Assembly: GCF_030160835.1 (NCBI RefSeq)
Contig: NZ_BSPC01000014.1
Location: forward strand, 97,169 to 161,168
Reading direction: 5' to 3'
DNA length: 64,000 bases
From: Labrys miyagiensis
Lineage (GTDB): Bacteria > Pseudomonadota > Alphaproteobacteria > Rhizobiales > Labraceae
The notes beneath the pieces were generated by a model. The model had not been told where the DNA came from, did no database searches, and was given only the letters and a program-made list of their open reading frames with translations. A program made the translations under genes and the position numbers. Positions 53,783 through 62,668 of the stretch are shown one piece after another (the stretch's first letter is position 1; each line of letters starts with the position of its first letter).

Positions 53783-54708
53783 CCGCCACTCCTGGGATCG
53801 AAGACGTCGCGCAGCCCGTCACCCAGCAGGTTGAAGCCGAGGCTGACGACGAAGATGGCGAGGCCCGGAATGGTCGCCACCCACCATTGGTCGAGCACCA
53901 GGCTGCGGCCGGAGGCAACCATGGCGCCCCATTCGGCGATGGGCGGCTGCGCGCCGAGACCGAGGAAGCCAAGCCCGGCGGCGATGATGATGATACCGGC
54001 CATGTCGAGGGTGAGGCGGACGATCACCGAGGAGAGGCAGAGCGGCACGACATGGCGCAGCAGGATGCGGGCGGTCGAGCCACCCTGCAGCTTGATGGCG
54101 GCGATGAAGTCGGAGCGGGCGATCGATGCGGTCTCCGCCCGCGCGAGACGCGCATAGGGCGGCCAGGCCGTCAGCGAGATGGCGATCACCGCATTCACGA
54201 TGCCCGGCCCGAGCGCCGCCGCGAAGGCGAGCGCCAGCACCAGGCTTGGAAAGGCGAGGAAGATGTCGGTGATGCGCATGAGGACGATATCGGTGATGCC
54301 GCCGAGGAAGCCCGAGACGGTGCCGACCAGCAGGCCGAGGGGCACGACGATGACGGCAACCAGCGCCACGATGGTCAACGTCACCCGCGCGCCATAGACG
54401 GTGCGTGCGAAGATATCGCGGCCCAGTTCATCCGTGCCGAACCAATGCGCGGCGCCGGGCGGAGCGAGACGTCCGGCCAGGTCTTGCTTGATCGGCGAGA
54501 TACCCCAGGCGATCAGCGGGGCGAACAGCGCCATCAGGATCAGCAGTACGACGACGATGAGGCCGGTGCAGGCGAGCGGATTGCGCAGAAGCGCCGCGAT
54601 CACGCGCCAGGTACCCCCCAGCCGCGCCTGCAGCGGCGAGGACGGCGATTCGGCAGTGAGCCAGGCATGCCAGCCCAGCCGAGTATCGTTCGCGGTGAGG
54701 TTGCTCAT
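53779..54708 (-). CDS. peptide-type ABC transporter permease (DppC-like)
   Basis: The 309-residue permease has an N-terminal OppC domain (WRVIAALLRNPLACTGLIVVVLL), the loop HWFGTDELGRDIFARTVYGAR and the EAA motif region (RARSDFIAAIKLQGGSTARILLRHVVP-like). ATG 54708 overlaps the DppB stop by four bases; the longer frame into the upstream gene is rejected. It is the second permease subunit. Confidence 0.93.
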   Translation of the reverse strand: MSNLTANDTRLGWHAWLTAESPSSPLQARLGGTWRVIAALLRNPLACTGLIVVVLLILMALFAPLIAWGISPIKQDLAGRLAPPGAAHWFGTDELGRDIFARTVYGARVTLTIVALVAVIVVPLGLLVGTVSGFLGGITDIVLMRITDIFLAFPSLVLALAFAAALGPGIVNAVIAISLTAWPPYARLARAETASIARSDFIAAIKLQGGSTARILLRHVVPLCLSSVIVRLTLDMAGIIIIAAGLGFLGLGAQPPIAEWGAMVASGRSLVLDQWWVATIPGLAIFVVSLGFNLLGDGLRDVFDPRSGG

Positions 54709-55793
54709 GTTCCCCTCAAGCGCGGATCGACCAGCTTGTAGAGGAAGTCGCAGGTCAGGTTGACGGCGATGAACATGGTGCCGACCACGAGCGTGCCGCC
54801 AAGCACCGCATTCATGTCGGCATTGAACAGCGATTGCGTGATGTAGAGGCCGAGGCCCGGCCAGGCGAACACCGTTTCGGTGAGCACCGCGCCCTCCAGC
54901 AGCGTGGCATAGCTGAGGCCGATTACGGTGATCAGCGGTACGAGGATGTTGGGAAAGGCGTGTCGCCAGACCGCGCCCCAATAGGAACGGCCCTTCACCT
55001 GCGCCACCGTGACATATTCCTGGCTGATCTGGGAGATCATGAAGCTGCGTGTCATGCGTGCGATATAGGCGAGCGAGAGATAGCCGAGGATGGCGCCGGG
55101 CAGGACGAGATGCTGGGCTGCGCTCCAGAAGGTATCCCATTCGCCGGCCAGCGCGCTGTCGATGAGCACGAAGCCGGTGAGGGGTTCGACGATCCCCTCG
55201 AAGGCGACATCGATGCGCCCAGGGCCGGCGACCCAGCCGAGCTTGCCGTAGAACAGCGCGAGCCCCACCAGGCCGAGCCAGAACACCGGCATGGAGTAGC
55301 CGAACAGGCCGACGATGCGCACGATGTGATCGGGCCAGCGCCCGCGCGTGGCGCCGGCGATCACGCCCGCCGGCACGCCGAGCGTCACGCCGATCAGTGT
55401 GGCGACGGTCGAAAGCTCGATGGTGGCCGGGAAGAAATGCAGGAGGTCCGACAGCACCGGGTTCGAGGTGATCACCGAGGTGCCGAGATCGCCATGCAGC
55501 ACCTTGTTGAGATAGATGAGAAACTGCTCGGGGATGGGCTTGTCGAGACCCATGGCGAGGCGCGTCCGGTCATAGATATCGCGCGGGGCATGGTCGCCGA
55601 CCACGGCGAGCACGGGATCGGTGGGGATGAAGCGGCCGATGCAGAAGGTAACGAGGCTGAGGCCGAGCAGGCTCAGCACCACCGAAGAGACGAAGGTCGC
55701 GCAGGAGCGAAACAGGCGGTAGCCCAGGCTGTGCGCAACGAAAGGCTGGTCGTCGGAGGGGGCATCGGTGGCGCTCGTCGAGGCTTGGCTCAT
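54705..55793 (-). CDS. peptide-type ABC transporter permease (DppB-like)
   Basis: The 362-residue permease starts the operon. It has FIGRFIPTDPVLAVVGD-like opening (CIGRFIPTDPVLA), the loop AMGLDKPIPEQFLIYLNKVLHGDLGTS and the EAA loop EYVTVAQVKGRSYWGAVWRHAFPN. ATG 55793 (MSQAST) has GGAGG at some distance upstream. A cytoplasmic N-terminus of about 40 residues precedes helix 1, longer than in E. coli DppB. Confidence 0.92.
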   Translation of the reverse strand: MSQASTSATDAPSDDQPFVAHSLGYRLFRSCATFVSSVVLSLLGLSLVTFCIGRFIPTDPVLAVVGDHAPRDIYDRTRLAMGLDKPIPEQFLIYLNKVLHGDLGTSVITSNPVLSDLLHFFPATIELSTVATLIGVTLGVPAGVIAGATRGRWPDHIVRIVGLFGYSMPVFWLGLVGLALFYGKLGWVAGPGRIDVAFEGIVEPLTGFVLIDSALAGEWDTFWSAAQHLVLPGAILGYLSLAYIARMTRSFMISQISQEYVTVAQVKGRSYWGAVWRHAFPNILVPLITVIGLSYATLLEGAVLTETVFAWPGLGLYITQSLFNADMNAVLGGTLVVGTMFIAVNLTCDFLYKLVDPRLRGT

Positions 55794-55922
55794 GCCGATC
55801 GAATGCCTCCCGAGCTGGACGTTTCCGACATGCGCAAATGCTTCCAATCATACCGCCGACTATGTCGCGCATCTTCGAACGGTATGCCGGCAAACTCAAG
55901 GGGAGATGAAAGAGTGGGCCAT

Positions 55923-55985
55923 CCCCTGGAGTGCAGGCGTCTGCTCTCTTGGAAACGATACGCTGGCCGAACAGGGAGAGGCGAC
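55923..55985. repeat. repeat fragment with TCTTGGAAACG core
   Basis: The stretch tggagtgcaggcgtctgctc is followed by tcttggaaacgatacgctgg and aacagggagagg. The core sits at 55947-55957. The remainder of 55794-56246 between the dpp operon and corA shows no gene. Confidence 0.7.
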
Positions 55986-56041
55986 CGAAACATCGATGGG
56001 CTTCGAGTCTGTCTCCGCCGTCCAGGACGCAGGCCGAAATC

Positions 56042-56116
56042 GGTGTGCCGGTCTTCAGACCGGCATGTCCTCGACCTTGGCGGCAAGGAAGATGCCGGTC
56101 TGAAGACCGGCACACC
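56042..56116. repeat. perfect 25-bp inverted repeat (ggtgtgccggtcttcagacc type), copy 2
   Basis: Arms 56042-56066 and 56092-56116 are identical to those at 50200-50270. The 25-base loop (gtcctcgaccttggcggcaa...) is a relative of the reverse complement of the loop in copy 1, so the elements are inverted relative to one another. Confidence 0.9.
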
Positions 56117-56246
56117 AAGGCGCCCCATTCGGACAGGTTGGGAACACTCCCCGAAGTCGCGAGCGAGTCCTGCGCCTTCCCCCGTTATAAGTCAGCGCCT
56201 ATGGGCGAGAAGCCTGTGATCCCACGACCCAACTACCTCCCAGCCC

Positions 56247-57233
56247 TCACAGCCAGTTCTTCCAGCGGAAGATAAAATAGGGCGCAACGGCAACGATCAC
56301 CATCAAGGCGAGCGCCATCGGGTAGCCATACTCCCATTTGAGTTCGGGCATGCGCTCGAAATTCATGCCGTAGACCGAGGCAACCAGGGTCGGCGGCATG
56401 AAGATCACCGCCATCACCGAAAACAGCTTGATGATGTTGTTCTGTTCCAGATTGACCAGGCCGAGCGTGGCGTCGAGCAGGAACTGGATCTTGTTGGACT
56501 GGAAGCTGGCATGTTCCTCGAGCGACTGCAGGTCGCGCAGGGTCGCCTTCACCTCCTCGCGCAATTCGCTGGGGATATGGGCGGCCTTCAGCCCCGCCGA
56601 GAAGGAGAGCAGCACGCGCTCGATCGACACCAGGCTCTCGCGCAATTTGGAGATGACGTCACCATGGCGGCCGAGGCCGCGCAGGGTGCGCTGCAGCGCG
56701 GTGTTGCGATCCCCCTGCTTCACAGTCTCCTTGAAGACATCGCGCGAGAGCGCATCGAGGCGGTCGCCCGTATTCTGCAGGAGCTCGGCGCAGCGCTCGA
56801 TGATGGCATCGATCAGGCCGGCCATGATGGCCTCGGCCGTGCCGCCGCAGCCGCCGGGCTTGGTGGCATGGCCGACGAATTTCGAGAAGGCCCGGGGATC
56901 GCAGTAGCGCACCGTCACCAGGACCTGGCCGGCCAGGATGAAGGTCACCGCCGAAATCTCCGGGTCGCTGATGTCGTTCTTGATCAGCAGCCGCATGGTC
57001 ATGTAGCGCGTGCCGTTCTCCGTCCACAGGAGCTCGGAGGGCTCGATATCGTCCATGTCCTCATGGGTGGGAATGGAGATGCCGAGCAGTTTCTCGACCT
57101 GCTGATCCTCCTCCTTGGTCGGCTCGTAGAGGTCGATCCACAGGACACCACCCGCCAGCGTCTCGCCCGGCTGCAGGAGATGGGGCAGGAGCCTGTCCTT
57201 GTTGTCGGGGCAGAGACGATGGGTAATGATCAT
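56247..57233 (-). CDS. corA: CorA family magnesium/divalent cation transporter
   Basis: The 328-residue protein has the CorA layout: a soluble N-terminal domain (LWIDLYEPTKEEDQQVEKLLG), long helices with coiled coil, then two C-terminal membrane helices (IIKLFSVMAVIFMPPTLVASV and YPMALALMVIVAVAPYFIF) with the signature YGMN and the short loop FERMPELKWEYG. It forms pentameric channels for Mg2+ (also Co2+ and Ni2+). ATG 57233 gives the normal length; an in-frame upstream extension is not conserved-looking. It is monocistronic. Confidence 0.95.
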   Translation of the reverse strand: MIITHRLCPDNKDRLLPHLLQPGETLAGGVLWIDLYEPTKEEDQQVEKLLGISIPTHEDMDDIEPSELLWTENGTRYMTMRLLIKNDISDPEISAVTFILAGQVLVTVRYCDPRAFSKFVGHATKPGGCGGTAEAIMAGLIDAIIERCAELLQNTGDRLDALSRDVFKETVKQGDRNTALQRTLRGLGRHGDVISKLRESLVSIERVLLSFSAGLKAAHIPSELREEVKATLRDLQSLEEHASFQSNKIQFLLDATLGLVNLEQNNIIKLFSVMAVIFMPPTLVASVYGMNFERMPELKWEYGYPMALALMVIVAVAPYFIFRWKNWL

Positions 57234-57375
57234 GGAGGGCTCAGGAAAGGGGAATGCAAATTGGCATGGGACCCGTCTTGGGGCGACAACAAAGACACTG
57301 CACCATACAGTACCGGCAGCTTTTAGCACCGGCACGTCAGTGAAGAATGACAGGTCGAGGCTGCGTGACGACTGC

Positions 57376-57654
57376 TTATGCAGCCTTCTCGATATGCATG
57401 TCGACGCGTAGACCAAGCTTGGAAAGATAATTCACGAGCTGATCGAGGCTGAAGAGATCAATCTTGCCATGCGAGAGTTCGGAAATGCGCGGCTGAGAGA
57501 CGCCGAGCTTCGCAGCAGCCTCCTTCTGGGTCCAGCCATTCTTCTCGAACTGCTCCTTGAGCGCGAGCATCAATTCGGCACGGGCGTGCAGGTTCGCGGC
57601 CTCCTCGGTTTCGCCGAGGGCTTCCCATACATTGCTGAACGTCTCGCTCTTCAT
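57376..57654 (-). CDS. XRE-type antitoxin (HigA-like)
   Basis: The 92-residue protein has a helix-turn-helix of the Cro/XRE type (LMLALKEQFEKNGWTQKEAAAKLGVSQPRISELSHGK) in the middle and a C-terminal tail ending DMHIEKAA. It begins at ATG 57654, overlapping the toxin stop by four bases, so toxin comes first as in higBA. It would neutralise the toxin and repress the pair by binding the palindrome upstream of the toxin gene. Confidence 0.88.
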   Translation of the reverse strand: MKSETFSNVWEALGETEEAANLHARAELMLALKEQFEKNGWTQKEAAAKLGVSQPRISELSHGKIDLFSLDQLVNYLSKLGLRVDMHIEKAA

Positions 57655-57986
57655 CGCCCTCTCTCCTCGATCAGGACCTTGTAGCGTCGTTTTGCTATGT
57701 CGATGTCCCGGCTATCGGTCTTTTGGGTCTTCTTCTCGAAAGCGTGCAGGACATAGATCGCCTCTTCGAATTTGGCGACATAGAAGATCCGGGCGATGCC
57801 GTTTTCGTCCCTGAGACGGATCTCGTTGACGCCACTGCCCACCGTTGCCATCGGCTTCCAGTCAGCGGGCTCCCGGCCTCGTTGTAGCTCGAACAGTTGA
57901 ACGCCCGCCTGCCGCTTCATGGGAGTTGGAAAACCCTGAATAGTCTTGCGGCTATCACCGAGGAACGTCAGAGGCTTAACAGGCAT
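57651..57986 (-). CDS. RelE/HigB-type toxin (phage Gp49-like)
   Basis: The 111-residue protein belongs to the RelE/HigB superfamily, in the Gp49-like (DUF891) group: PMKRQAGVQLFELQRGREPADWKPM, NEIRLRDENGIARIFYVAKFEEAIYVLHAFEKKTQKT. Such toxins cleave messenger RNA, often on the ribosome. ATG 57986 is preferred to a TTG two codons earlier. It has almost no leader, because a good -10 (TATAAT) ends only 5 bases before the ATG. It precedes its antitoxin. Confidence 0.87.
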   Translation of the reverse strand: MPVKPLTFLGDSRKTIQGFPTPMKRQAGVQLFELQRGREPADWKPMATVGSGVNEIRLRDENGIARIFYVAKFEEAIYVLHAFEKKTQKTDSRDIDIAKRRYKVLIEERGR

Positions 57987-57991
57987 GATCA

Positions 57992-58020
57992 ATTATACGT
58001 AATTTCGTATATTTAGCAAG
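57992..58020 (-). promoter_or_regulatory. toxin-antitoxin promoter with overlapping palindrome
   Basis: On the minus strand TATAAT (57997-57992) and TTGCTA (58019-58014) are separated by 16 bases. The palindrome TATACG (57994-57999) and CGTATA (58006-58011), with a 6-base spacer, overlaps the -10 and most of the spacer. It is the likely autoregulatory operator. Transcription would start at or next to the toxin ATG. Confidence 0.65.
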
Positions 58021-58064
58021 GACGAGCATCACATTGATGACGCGTGTCGTTGCCTTGACCAATA

Positions 58065-59876
58065 TCACCCCTCGAGTTCTTCCCTCAGCATCTCCAGGGC
58101 CAGCCATTCCTCCTCCGCCTTGGTCTTGTCGGACTCGACCTTCGCCAGATCGTGACTGAGTTGGCCGAACTTCTTGGAATCCTTGGCGAACAGGGAGGGA
58201 TCGGCCAGGCGCTCATGCAAGGCGGCGGCCTTGGCGGCAAGGTCGTCGATCTTGCGCGGCAGGGTTTCCAGCGCATGCTTTTCCTTGAAGGAGAGCTTGC
58301 GCCTGACTGAACGCTCCGGCACGGCGGCGGGGAGGGGCGTGCTCTCCTTCGGCGCTTCGGCCTTCTCCGCCATCTTGCGGGCGACGCCGGCGCCGCGCTG
58401 GGCCACCATGTCGGAATAGCCGCCGGCATATTCGGTCCAGCGCCCGTCGCCCTCGCTCATCAGGATGGAGGTGGCGACACGGTCGAGGAAGTCGCGATCA
58501 TGGCTGATGACGATCGCCGTGCCCTGGTAATCGCCGATCATCTCCTGCAGGAGGTCGAGGGTTTCGAGGTCGAGATCGTTAGTGGGTTCGTCCAGCACCA
58601 GCAGGTTGGAGGGCTTGGCGAGGGCGCGCGCCAGCATCAGGCGGCCGCGTTCGCCGCCCGAAAGCACCGAGACGGGCGTGCGGGCCTGTTCGGGCGAGAA
58701 CAGGAAGTCGCGCATATAGCCGACCACGTGCTTGCGCTCGCCACCGACCTCGACATAGTCCGAACCGCCGCCCGTCAGCGTGTCGGAGAGCGTGGTCTCG
58801 GGATCGAGGCTTTCGCGGCGCTGGTCGAGCGTCACCATCTCGAGGCTGGCGCCGAGCTTCACCCTGCCGCTGTCGGGCGGGATGACGCCGGTGAGCAGGT
58901 TGAGCAGCGTGGTCTTGCCGGCGCCGTTCGGTCCAACGATGCCGATCCGGTCGCCGCGGGCGACGCGGATCGAGAAATCCTTGACGATCGGTGGGCCGCC
59001 CCAGTCCTTGTTGACGCCGACGGCCTCGATGACGAGCTTGCCGCTCTCCTCGCCGTCGGTGAGCGTCATCCTGACCGTGCCGGTGACGCGGCGGGCGTCG
59101 CGTCGCTCCTGGCGCAGGGCGGCGAGATTGGCCATGCGGCGGACATTGCGCTTGCGCCGCGCTGTCACGCCATAGCGCACCCAGTGCTCCTCGGCGACGA
59201 TCTTGCGGTCGAGCTTCTGGCGGTCGCGTTCTTCCTCCTCCAGCATCTGGTCGCGCCATTCCTCGAAGAAGGCAAAGCCGCGATCCATGCGGCGCGTCAT
59301 GCCGCGATCGAGCCAGACTGTTGCGCGCGAGAGGTTTTCGAGGAAGCGCCTGTCATGGCTGATCAGCACCAGGGCGGAGCGCAGCGAACCGATCTCCTTT
59401 TCCAGCCATTCGATGGCCGGCAGGTCGAGATGGTTGGTCGGCTCGTCCAGCAGCAGGATGTCGGGCTCCGGCGCCAGCACCCGGGCAAGCGCGGCGCGGC
59501 GGGCTTCGCCGCCCGAAAGATTGGCCGGATGCTCGTCGCCCGTCAGGCCGAGCTCGTTGAGGAGATAGGCGGCGCGATAGGGCTCGTCGCCGGGGCCGAG
59601 GCCTGCTTCGACATAGGCGAGCGTGGTTGCAAAACCGGTGAGATCGGGCTCTTGCGGCAGATAACGCACGGTGGCACCGGGATGGACGAAGCGTTCGCCC
59701 TTGTCGGCCTCGATCAGGCCTGCGGCGATCTTGAGGAGCGTCGATTTGCCCGAGCCGTTGCGGCCCACCAGGCAGAGCCGCTCGCCGGGCGCGATCGAGA
59801 TATCAGCGCCTTCGAGCGTGGGCGTGCCGCCGAAGGTGAGGTGGATGTCGCGCAGGAAAAGCAGAGGAGGAGCCAT
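58065..59876 (-). CDS. uup: ABC-F family ATPase Uup
   Basis: The 603-residue protein has two ABC ATPase domains without membrane helices: GRNGSGKST with LSGGEARRAALARVL and ILLLDEPTNHLD, and GPNGAGKTT with LSGGERGRLMLARAL and LLVLDEPTNDLD, plus a charged linker and a C-terminal coiled coil (about 530-603, LSFKEKHALETLPRKIDDLAA). This architecture is Uup. ABC-F proteins act on ribosomes, and Uup limits transposon excision and aids ribosome assembly. ATG 59876 (MAPPLLF) has AGGAGG upstream. Confidence 0.93.
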   Translation of the reverse strand: MAPPLLFLRDIHLTFGGTPTLEGADISIAPGERLCLVGRNGSGKSTLLKIAAGLIEADKGERFVHPGATVRYLPQEPDLTGFATTLAYVEAGLGPGDEPYRAAYLLNELGLTGDEHPANLSGGEARRAALARVLAPEPDILLLDEPTNHLDLPAIEWLEKEIGSLRSALVLISHDRRFLENLSRATVWLDRGMTRRMDRGFAFFEEWRDQMLEEEERDRQKLDRKIVAEEHWVRYGVTARRKRNVRRMANLAALRQERRDARRVTGTVRMTLTDGEESGKLVIEAVGVNKDWGGPPIVKDFSIRVARGDRIGIVGPNGAGKTTLLNLLTGVIPPDSGRVKLGASLEMVTLDQRRESLDPETTLSDTLTGGGSDYVEVGGERKHVVGYMRDFLFSPEQARTPVSVLSGGERGRLMLARALAKPSNLLVLDEPTNDLDLETLDLLQEMIGDYQGTAIVISHDRDFLDRVATSILMSEGDGRWTEYAGGYSDMVAQRGAGVARKMAEKAEAPKESTPLPAAVPERSVRRKLSFKEKHALETLPRKIDDLAAKAAALHERLADPSLFAKDSKKFGQLSHDLAKVESDKTKAEEEWLALEMLREELEG

Positions 59877-60202
59877 GCGCGCCTTGTGACGGCGGGCGCG
59901 GAGGCGGTCAAGCCTTTTGCGGCGCGGCCCTTTGCGCCCGATGGGCAAAAGCTGGCTGCTGCCGCTGAGGCAGGAGAGCCATATGTCAGCTTTGCACCTT
60001 CATCTTTCGGACAGGGTCGGTCCGGGCTTCATTCCTTTATCGCTCGTGTCACGCCAAGCGGCATATGAAAGTAAGGTTAACGGCTATGCTTTCACGAAAC
60101 CGCGATGCAAAGAAATGTGAAACGTTGCAGCAAAACAACAGCCGAACAGGCTGGTCTTGCTTATTGTATGTCTCGGTTCTCCCGATCCCTGTAGGATATG
60201 TA

Positions 60203-60991
60203 ATGTCGCCTCTTTCCCGCCGCGCCTTTCTGATGGGCGCATCCATGACCGGCCTTGGTTTGAGCCTTGCAAGCTGCATAACCGATTCCGCCTCGATCAA
60301 GCCCGTCGTGGTCGCTTCGAGCGACCCGGCAACACTGCCGGCGATGCCTTCGGATGGCCGGCCGACCGATGCGATCTCGCAGCCGGACCAGCCGCTCAAT
60401 CCGGATGGCACATACGACTACAAGGCGATCTACGGACAGACGACTGACGGCGAGTTCGTGGTGCCGGCCGTCGATACCAAGCGCGTCGGCGCGGCCTTCC
60501 TGCGCGCCGAGGTCGAGTATTCGACCGAGCAGCCGGCAGGCACCGTCATCGTCGATGCCAAGGAGCATTATCTCTATTACGTCATGGGTGGTGGCCGGGC
60601 CATGCGTTACGGCGTCGGTGTCGGCAAGCAGGGCTTCGGCTGGTCGGGCACCGCCGAAGTACATTTCAAGCGCGTCTGGCCGGATTGGTATCCGCCGGCG
60701 GAAATGATCGCCCGCCGTCCGGACCTGCGTCCGACCCTCAGCAAGCTACAGAGCGGCATCGGCATGCGGGGTGGCCCACGCAATCCGATCACCGGTCGCG
60801 CCATGTATCTGTGGCAGGGCAACAAGGATACGCTCTTCCGTATCCATGGCACGAACGAGCCCTACAGCATCGGGCACAATGCTTCCTCGGGCTGCATCCG
60901 CATGATCGTCCAGGACGTGATCGACCTCTACCAGCGGGTGCCGCTGGGTGGCCGTGTGGTCGTCCTCGGCCCGGGCCAGGCGACGGCCTGA
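60203..60991 (+). CDS. L,D-transpeptidase (YkuD domain), predicted lipoprotein
   Basis: The 262-residue protein starts with SRRAFLMGASMTGLGLSLASC, which combines a twin-arginine pair (6-7) with a lipobox cysteine at 25, so it is probably Tat-exported and lipidated. The YkuD domain covers about 110-255, and the catalytic motif reads HGTNEPYSIGHNASSGCIR, including the cysteine nucleophile. It cross-links peptidoglycan 3-3 or attaches proteins to it. ATG 60203 has AGGAT upstream. A strong terminator follows. Confidence 0.92.
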   Translation: MSPLSRRAFLMGASMTGLGLSLASCITDSASIKPVVVASSDPATLPAMPSDGRPTDAISQPDQPLNPDGTYDYKAIYGQTTDGEFVVPAVDTKRVGAAFLRAEVEYSTEQPAGTVIVDAKEHYLYYVMGGGRAMRYGVGVGKQGFGWSGTAEVHFKRVWPDWYPPAEMIARRPDLRPTLSKLQSGIGMRGGPRNPITGRAMYLWQGNKDTLFRIHGTNEPYSIGHNASSGCIRMIVQDVIDLYQRVPLGGRVVVLGPGQATA

Positions 60992-61034
60992 ACACGGAAT
61001 TTCAAAGCGTATTGCGTTTTTATGTTGGGAAGGG

Positions 61035-61062
61035 GGCCGGGCGCCAATGCCCGGCCTTTTTT
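61035..61062 (+). terminator. intrinsic terminator of the L,D-transpeptidase gene
   Basis: Perfect 8-bp arms ggccgggc and gcccggcc enclose GCCAAT and are followed by six T residues. It lies 43 bases after the stop. Confidence 0.92.
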
Positions 61063-61077
61063 CGTCAGGCACAATCG

Positions 61078-61128
61078 CAGGCATCCCTGCCTGTTCTTGG
61101 AAACGGTTCGTTTGCTGGAAAGGAAGAG
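61078..61128. repeat. repeat arm plus TCTTGGAAACG core, copy of 50140-50195
   Basis: It reads gcaggcatccctgcctgttc, then tcttggaaacg at 61095-61105, tcgtttgctgg and aaaggaaga. The arm matches the one at 50140 and the core matches the others. A partial right arm (gagatgcctgc) appears near 61165-61175. Confidence 0.75.
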
Positions 61129-61309
61129 CAGGCTGCCGCCACGACCATCAAGATGGGTATGGCTGAGATGCCTGCATCCCGGGAAGACTTTTGCTTGGTG
61201 TACGTACGTCAGGCGCGTTGCGAAGCCTCGCGCGATTTGCCATGGTGGGATGATCCAAGCAACGGGCCGAAAAACGGGCCCGCATATTTTCATGGCAGGA
61301 GACGCGGCA

Positions 61310-62368
61310 ATGGCGGCCACGATCAAGGGACCGGCGATTTTTCTCGCCCAGTTTGCGGGCGACGCGGCCCCCTTCAATTCATTCGATTCCATCTGCGCCT
61401 GGGCCGCCTCGCTCGGCTACAAGGGCGTGCAGATCCCGACCTGGGACGGGCGCCTGTTCAACCTGAGGAAGGCCGCCGAATCCAAGACCTATTGCGACGA
61501 GGTCGCCGGCATCGCCAGGAAGCACGGCCTCGCCATCACCGAATTGTCGACCCATCTGCAGGGCCAGCTCGTCGCCGTGCATCCAGCCTACGACTCAGCC
61601 TTCGATGCTTTCGCGCCTGTGGAAGTCCACGGCAAGCCGAAGGAGAGGCAGGCCTGGGCGGTGCAGCAGCTCAAAGACGCCGCCACTGCCTCGCGCCATC
61701 TCGGCCTCGATGCCCATGTCACCTTCTCCGGTGCGCTCGCCTGGCCCTTCACCTATCCCTGGCCGCAGCGCCCGGCCGGCTTGGTCGAGGAGGCCTTCGG
61801 GGAGCTCGCCAAGCGCTGGAAGCCGATTCTCGACACCTATGACGCTGTCGGCGTCGATGTCTGCTACGAGATCCACCCCGGCGAGGACCTGTTCGATGGC
61901 GCCACATTCGAACTGTTCGTCGATCGCCTGAAGGGCCACAAGCGGGCCAACATCAATTACGATCCCTCGCATTTCGTGCTGCAGCAGCTCGATTATCTCG
62001 CCTTCATCGACATCTATCACGAGCGCATCAAGGCCTTCCATGTGAAGGATGCCGAGTTCAATCCCACCGGCCGCCAGGGCGTCTATTCGGGCTATGCCTC
62101 CTGGACGGAGAGGGCGGGCCGCTTCCGTTCGCTCGGCGACGGGCAGGTCGACTTCTCCGGCATCTTCTCCAAGCTCGCCCAGTATGATTATGATTCCTGG
62201 GCGGTGCTCGAATGGGAATGCTGCCTCAAGCATCCCGAGGACGGCGCCGCCGAGGGTGCGCCCTTCATCCAGAGCCACATCATCCGGGTGACGGAAAAGG
62301 CCTTCGACGATTTCGCCGGCGGCAGTACGGACCGCAAGGCGGTGCGCAAATTGTTGGGGCTGAGGTAA
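61310..62368 (+). CDS. sugar phosphate isomerase/epimerase family protein
   Basis: The 352-residue TIM-barrel protein belongs to the xylose-isomerase-like family. Likely metal ligands are in VCYEIHPGEDL, NINYDPSHFVLQ, IKAFHVKDAEF and AVLEWECCLKHPED. ATG 61310 is chosen because AGGAGA stands upstream; longer frames run into a repeat. It is followed 300 bp later by a Gfo/Idh dehydrogenase on the same strand, a pairing common in sugar and inositol loci. Its substrate is unknown; keto-sugars or inosose are candidates. Confidence 0.9.
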   Translation: MAATIKGPAIFLAQFAGDAAPFNSFDSICAWAASLGYKGVQIPTWDGRLFNLRKAAESKTYCDEVAGIARKHGLAITELSTHLQGQLVAVHPAYDSAFDAFAPVEVHGKPKERQAWAVQQLKDAATASRHLGLDAHVTFSGALAWPFTYPWPQRPAGLVEEAFGELAKRWKPILDTYDAVGVDVCYEIHPGEDLFDGATFELFVDRLKGHKRANINYDPSHFVLQQLDYLAFIDIYHERIKAFHVKDAEFNPTGRQGVYSGYASWTERAGRFRSLGDGQVDFSGIFSKLAQYDYDSWAVLEWECCLKHPEDGAAEGAPFIQSHIIRVTEKAFDDFAGGSTDRKAVRKLLGLR

Positions 62369-62413
62369 TTGGAAGACGTTGGGCTGCCAGTGAGCGATTT
62401 TTGCAGAGGTCGT

Positions 62414-62590
62414 GCCGCCCCTCACCTCTATCCTCTCCCCGTAAACGGGGCGAGGGGGCACAATTGCCGTGATTTATTCTCTGGCGACTCATCTCACCCA
62501 ACCGTCGAGCGAGATGAACTGTTCTGAAGACGAAGCTCGCCTTCGAAGCCCCCTCGCCCCGTTTACGGGGAGAGGATAGAGGTGAGGGGC
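62414..62590. repeat. very long inverted repeat, about 42-bp arms
   Basis: Arms gcccctcacctctatcctct... (about 62414-62455) and the complement (about 62549-62590) are nearly perfect, and each contains an internal palindrome ccccgtaaacgggg or ccccgtttacgggg. The loop contains gccttcgaagcccc, as in the element at 6139-6246. It lies between the isomerase and dehydrogenase genes and may cap the first message. Confidence 0.88.
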
Positions 62591-62668
62591 TGCGCCAACC
62601 TTCAAAAAAAGGGTTGATTTTCATTCGGCCAGTCGAGGCCGGTGCAAACGAAAAGAGGAAACGTTCAG

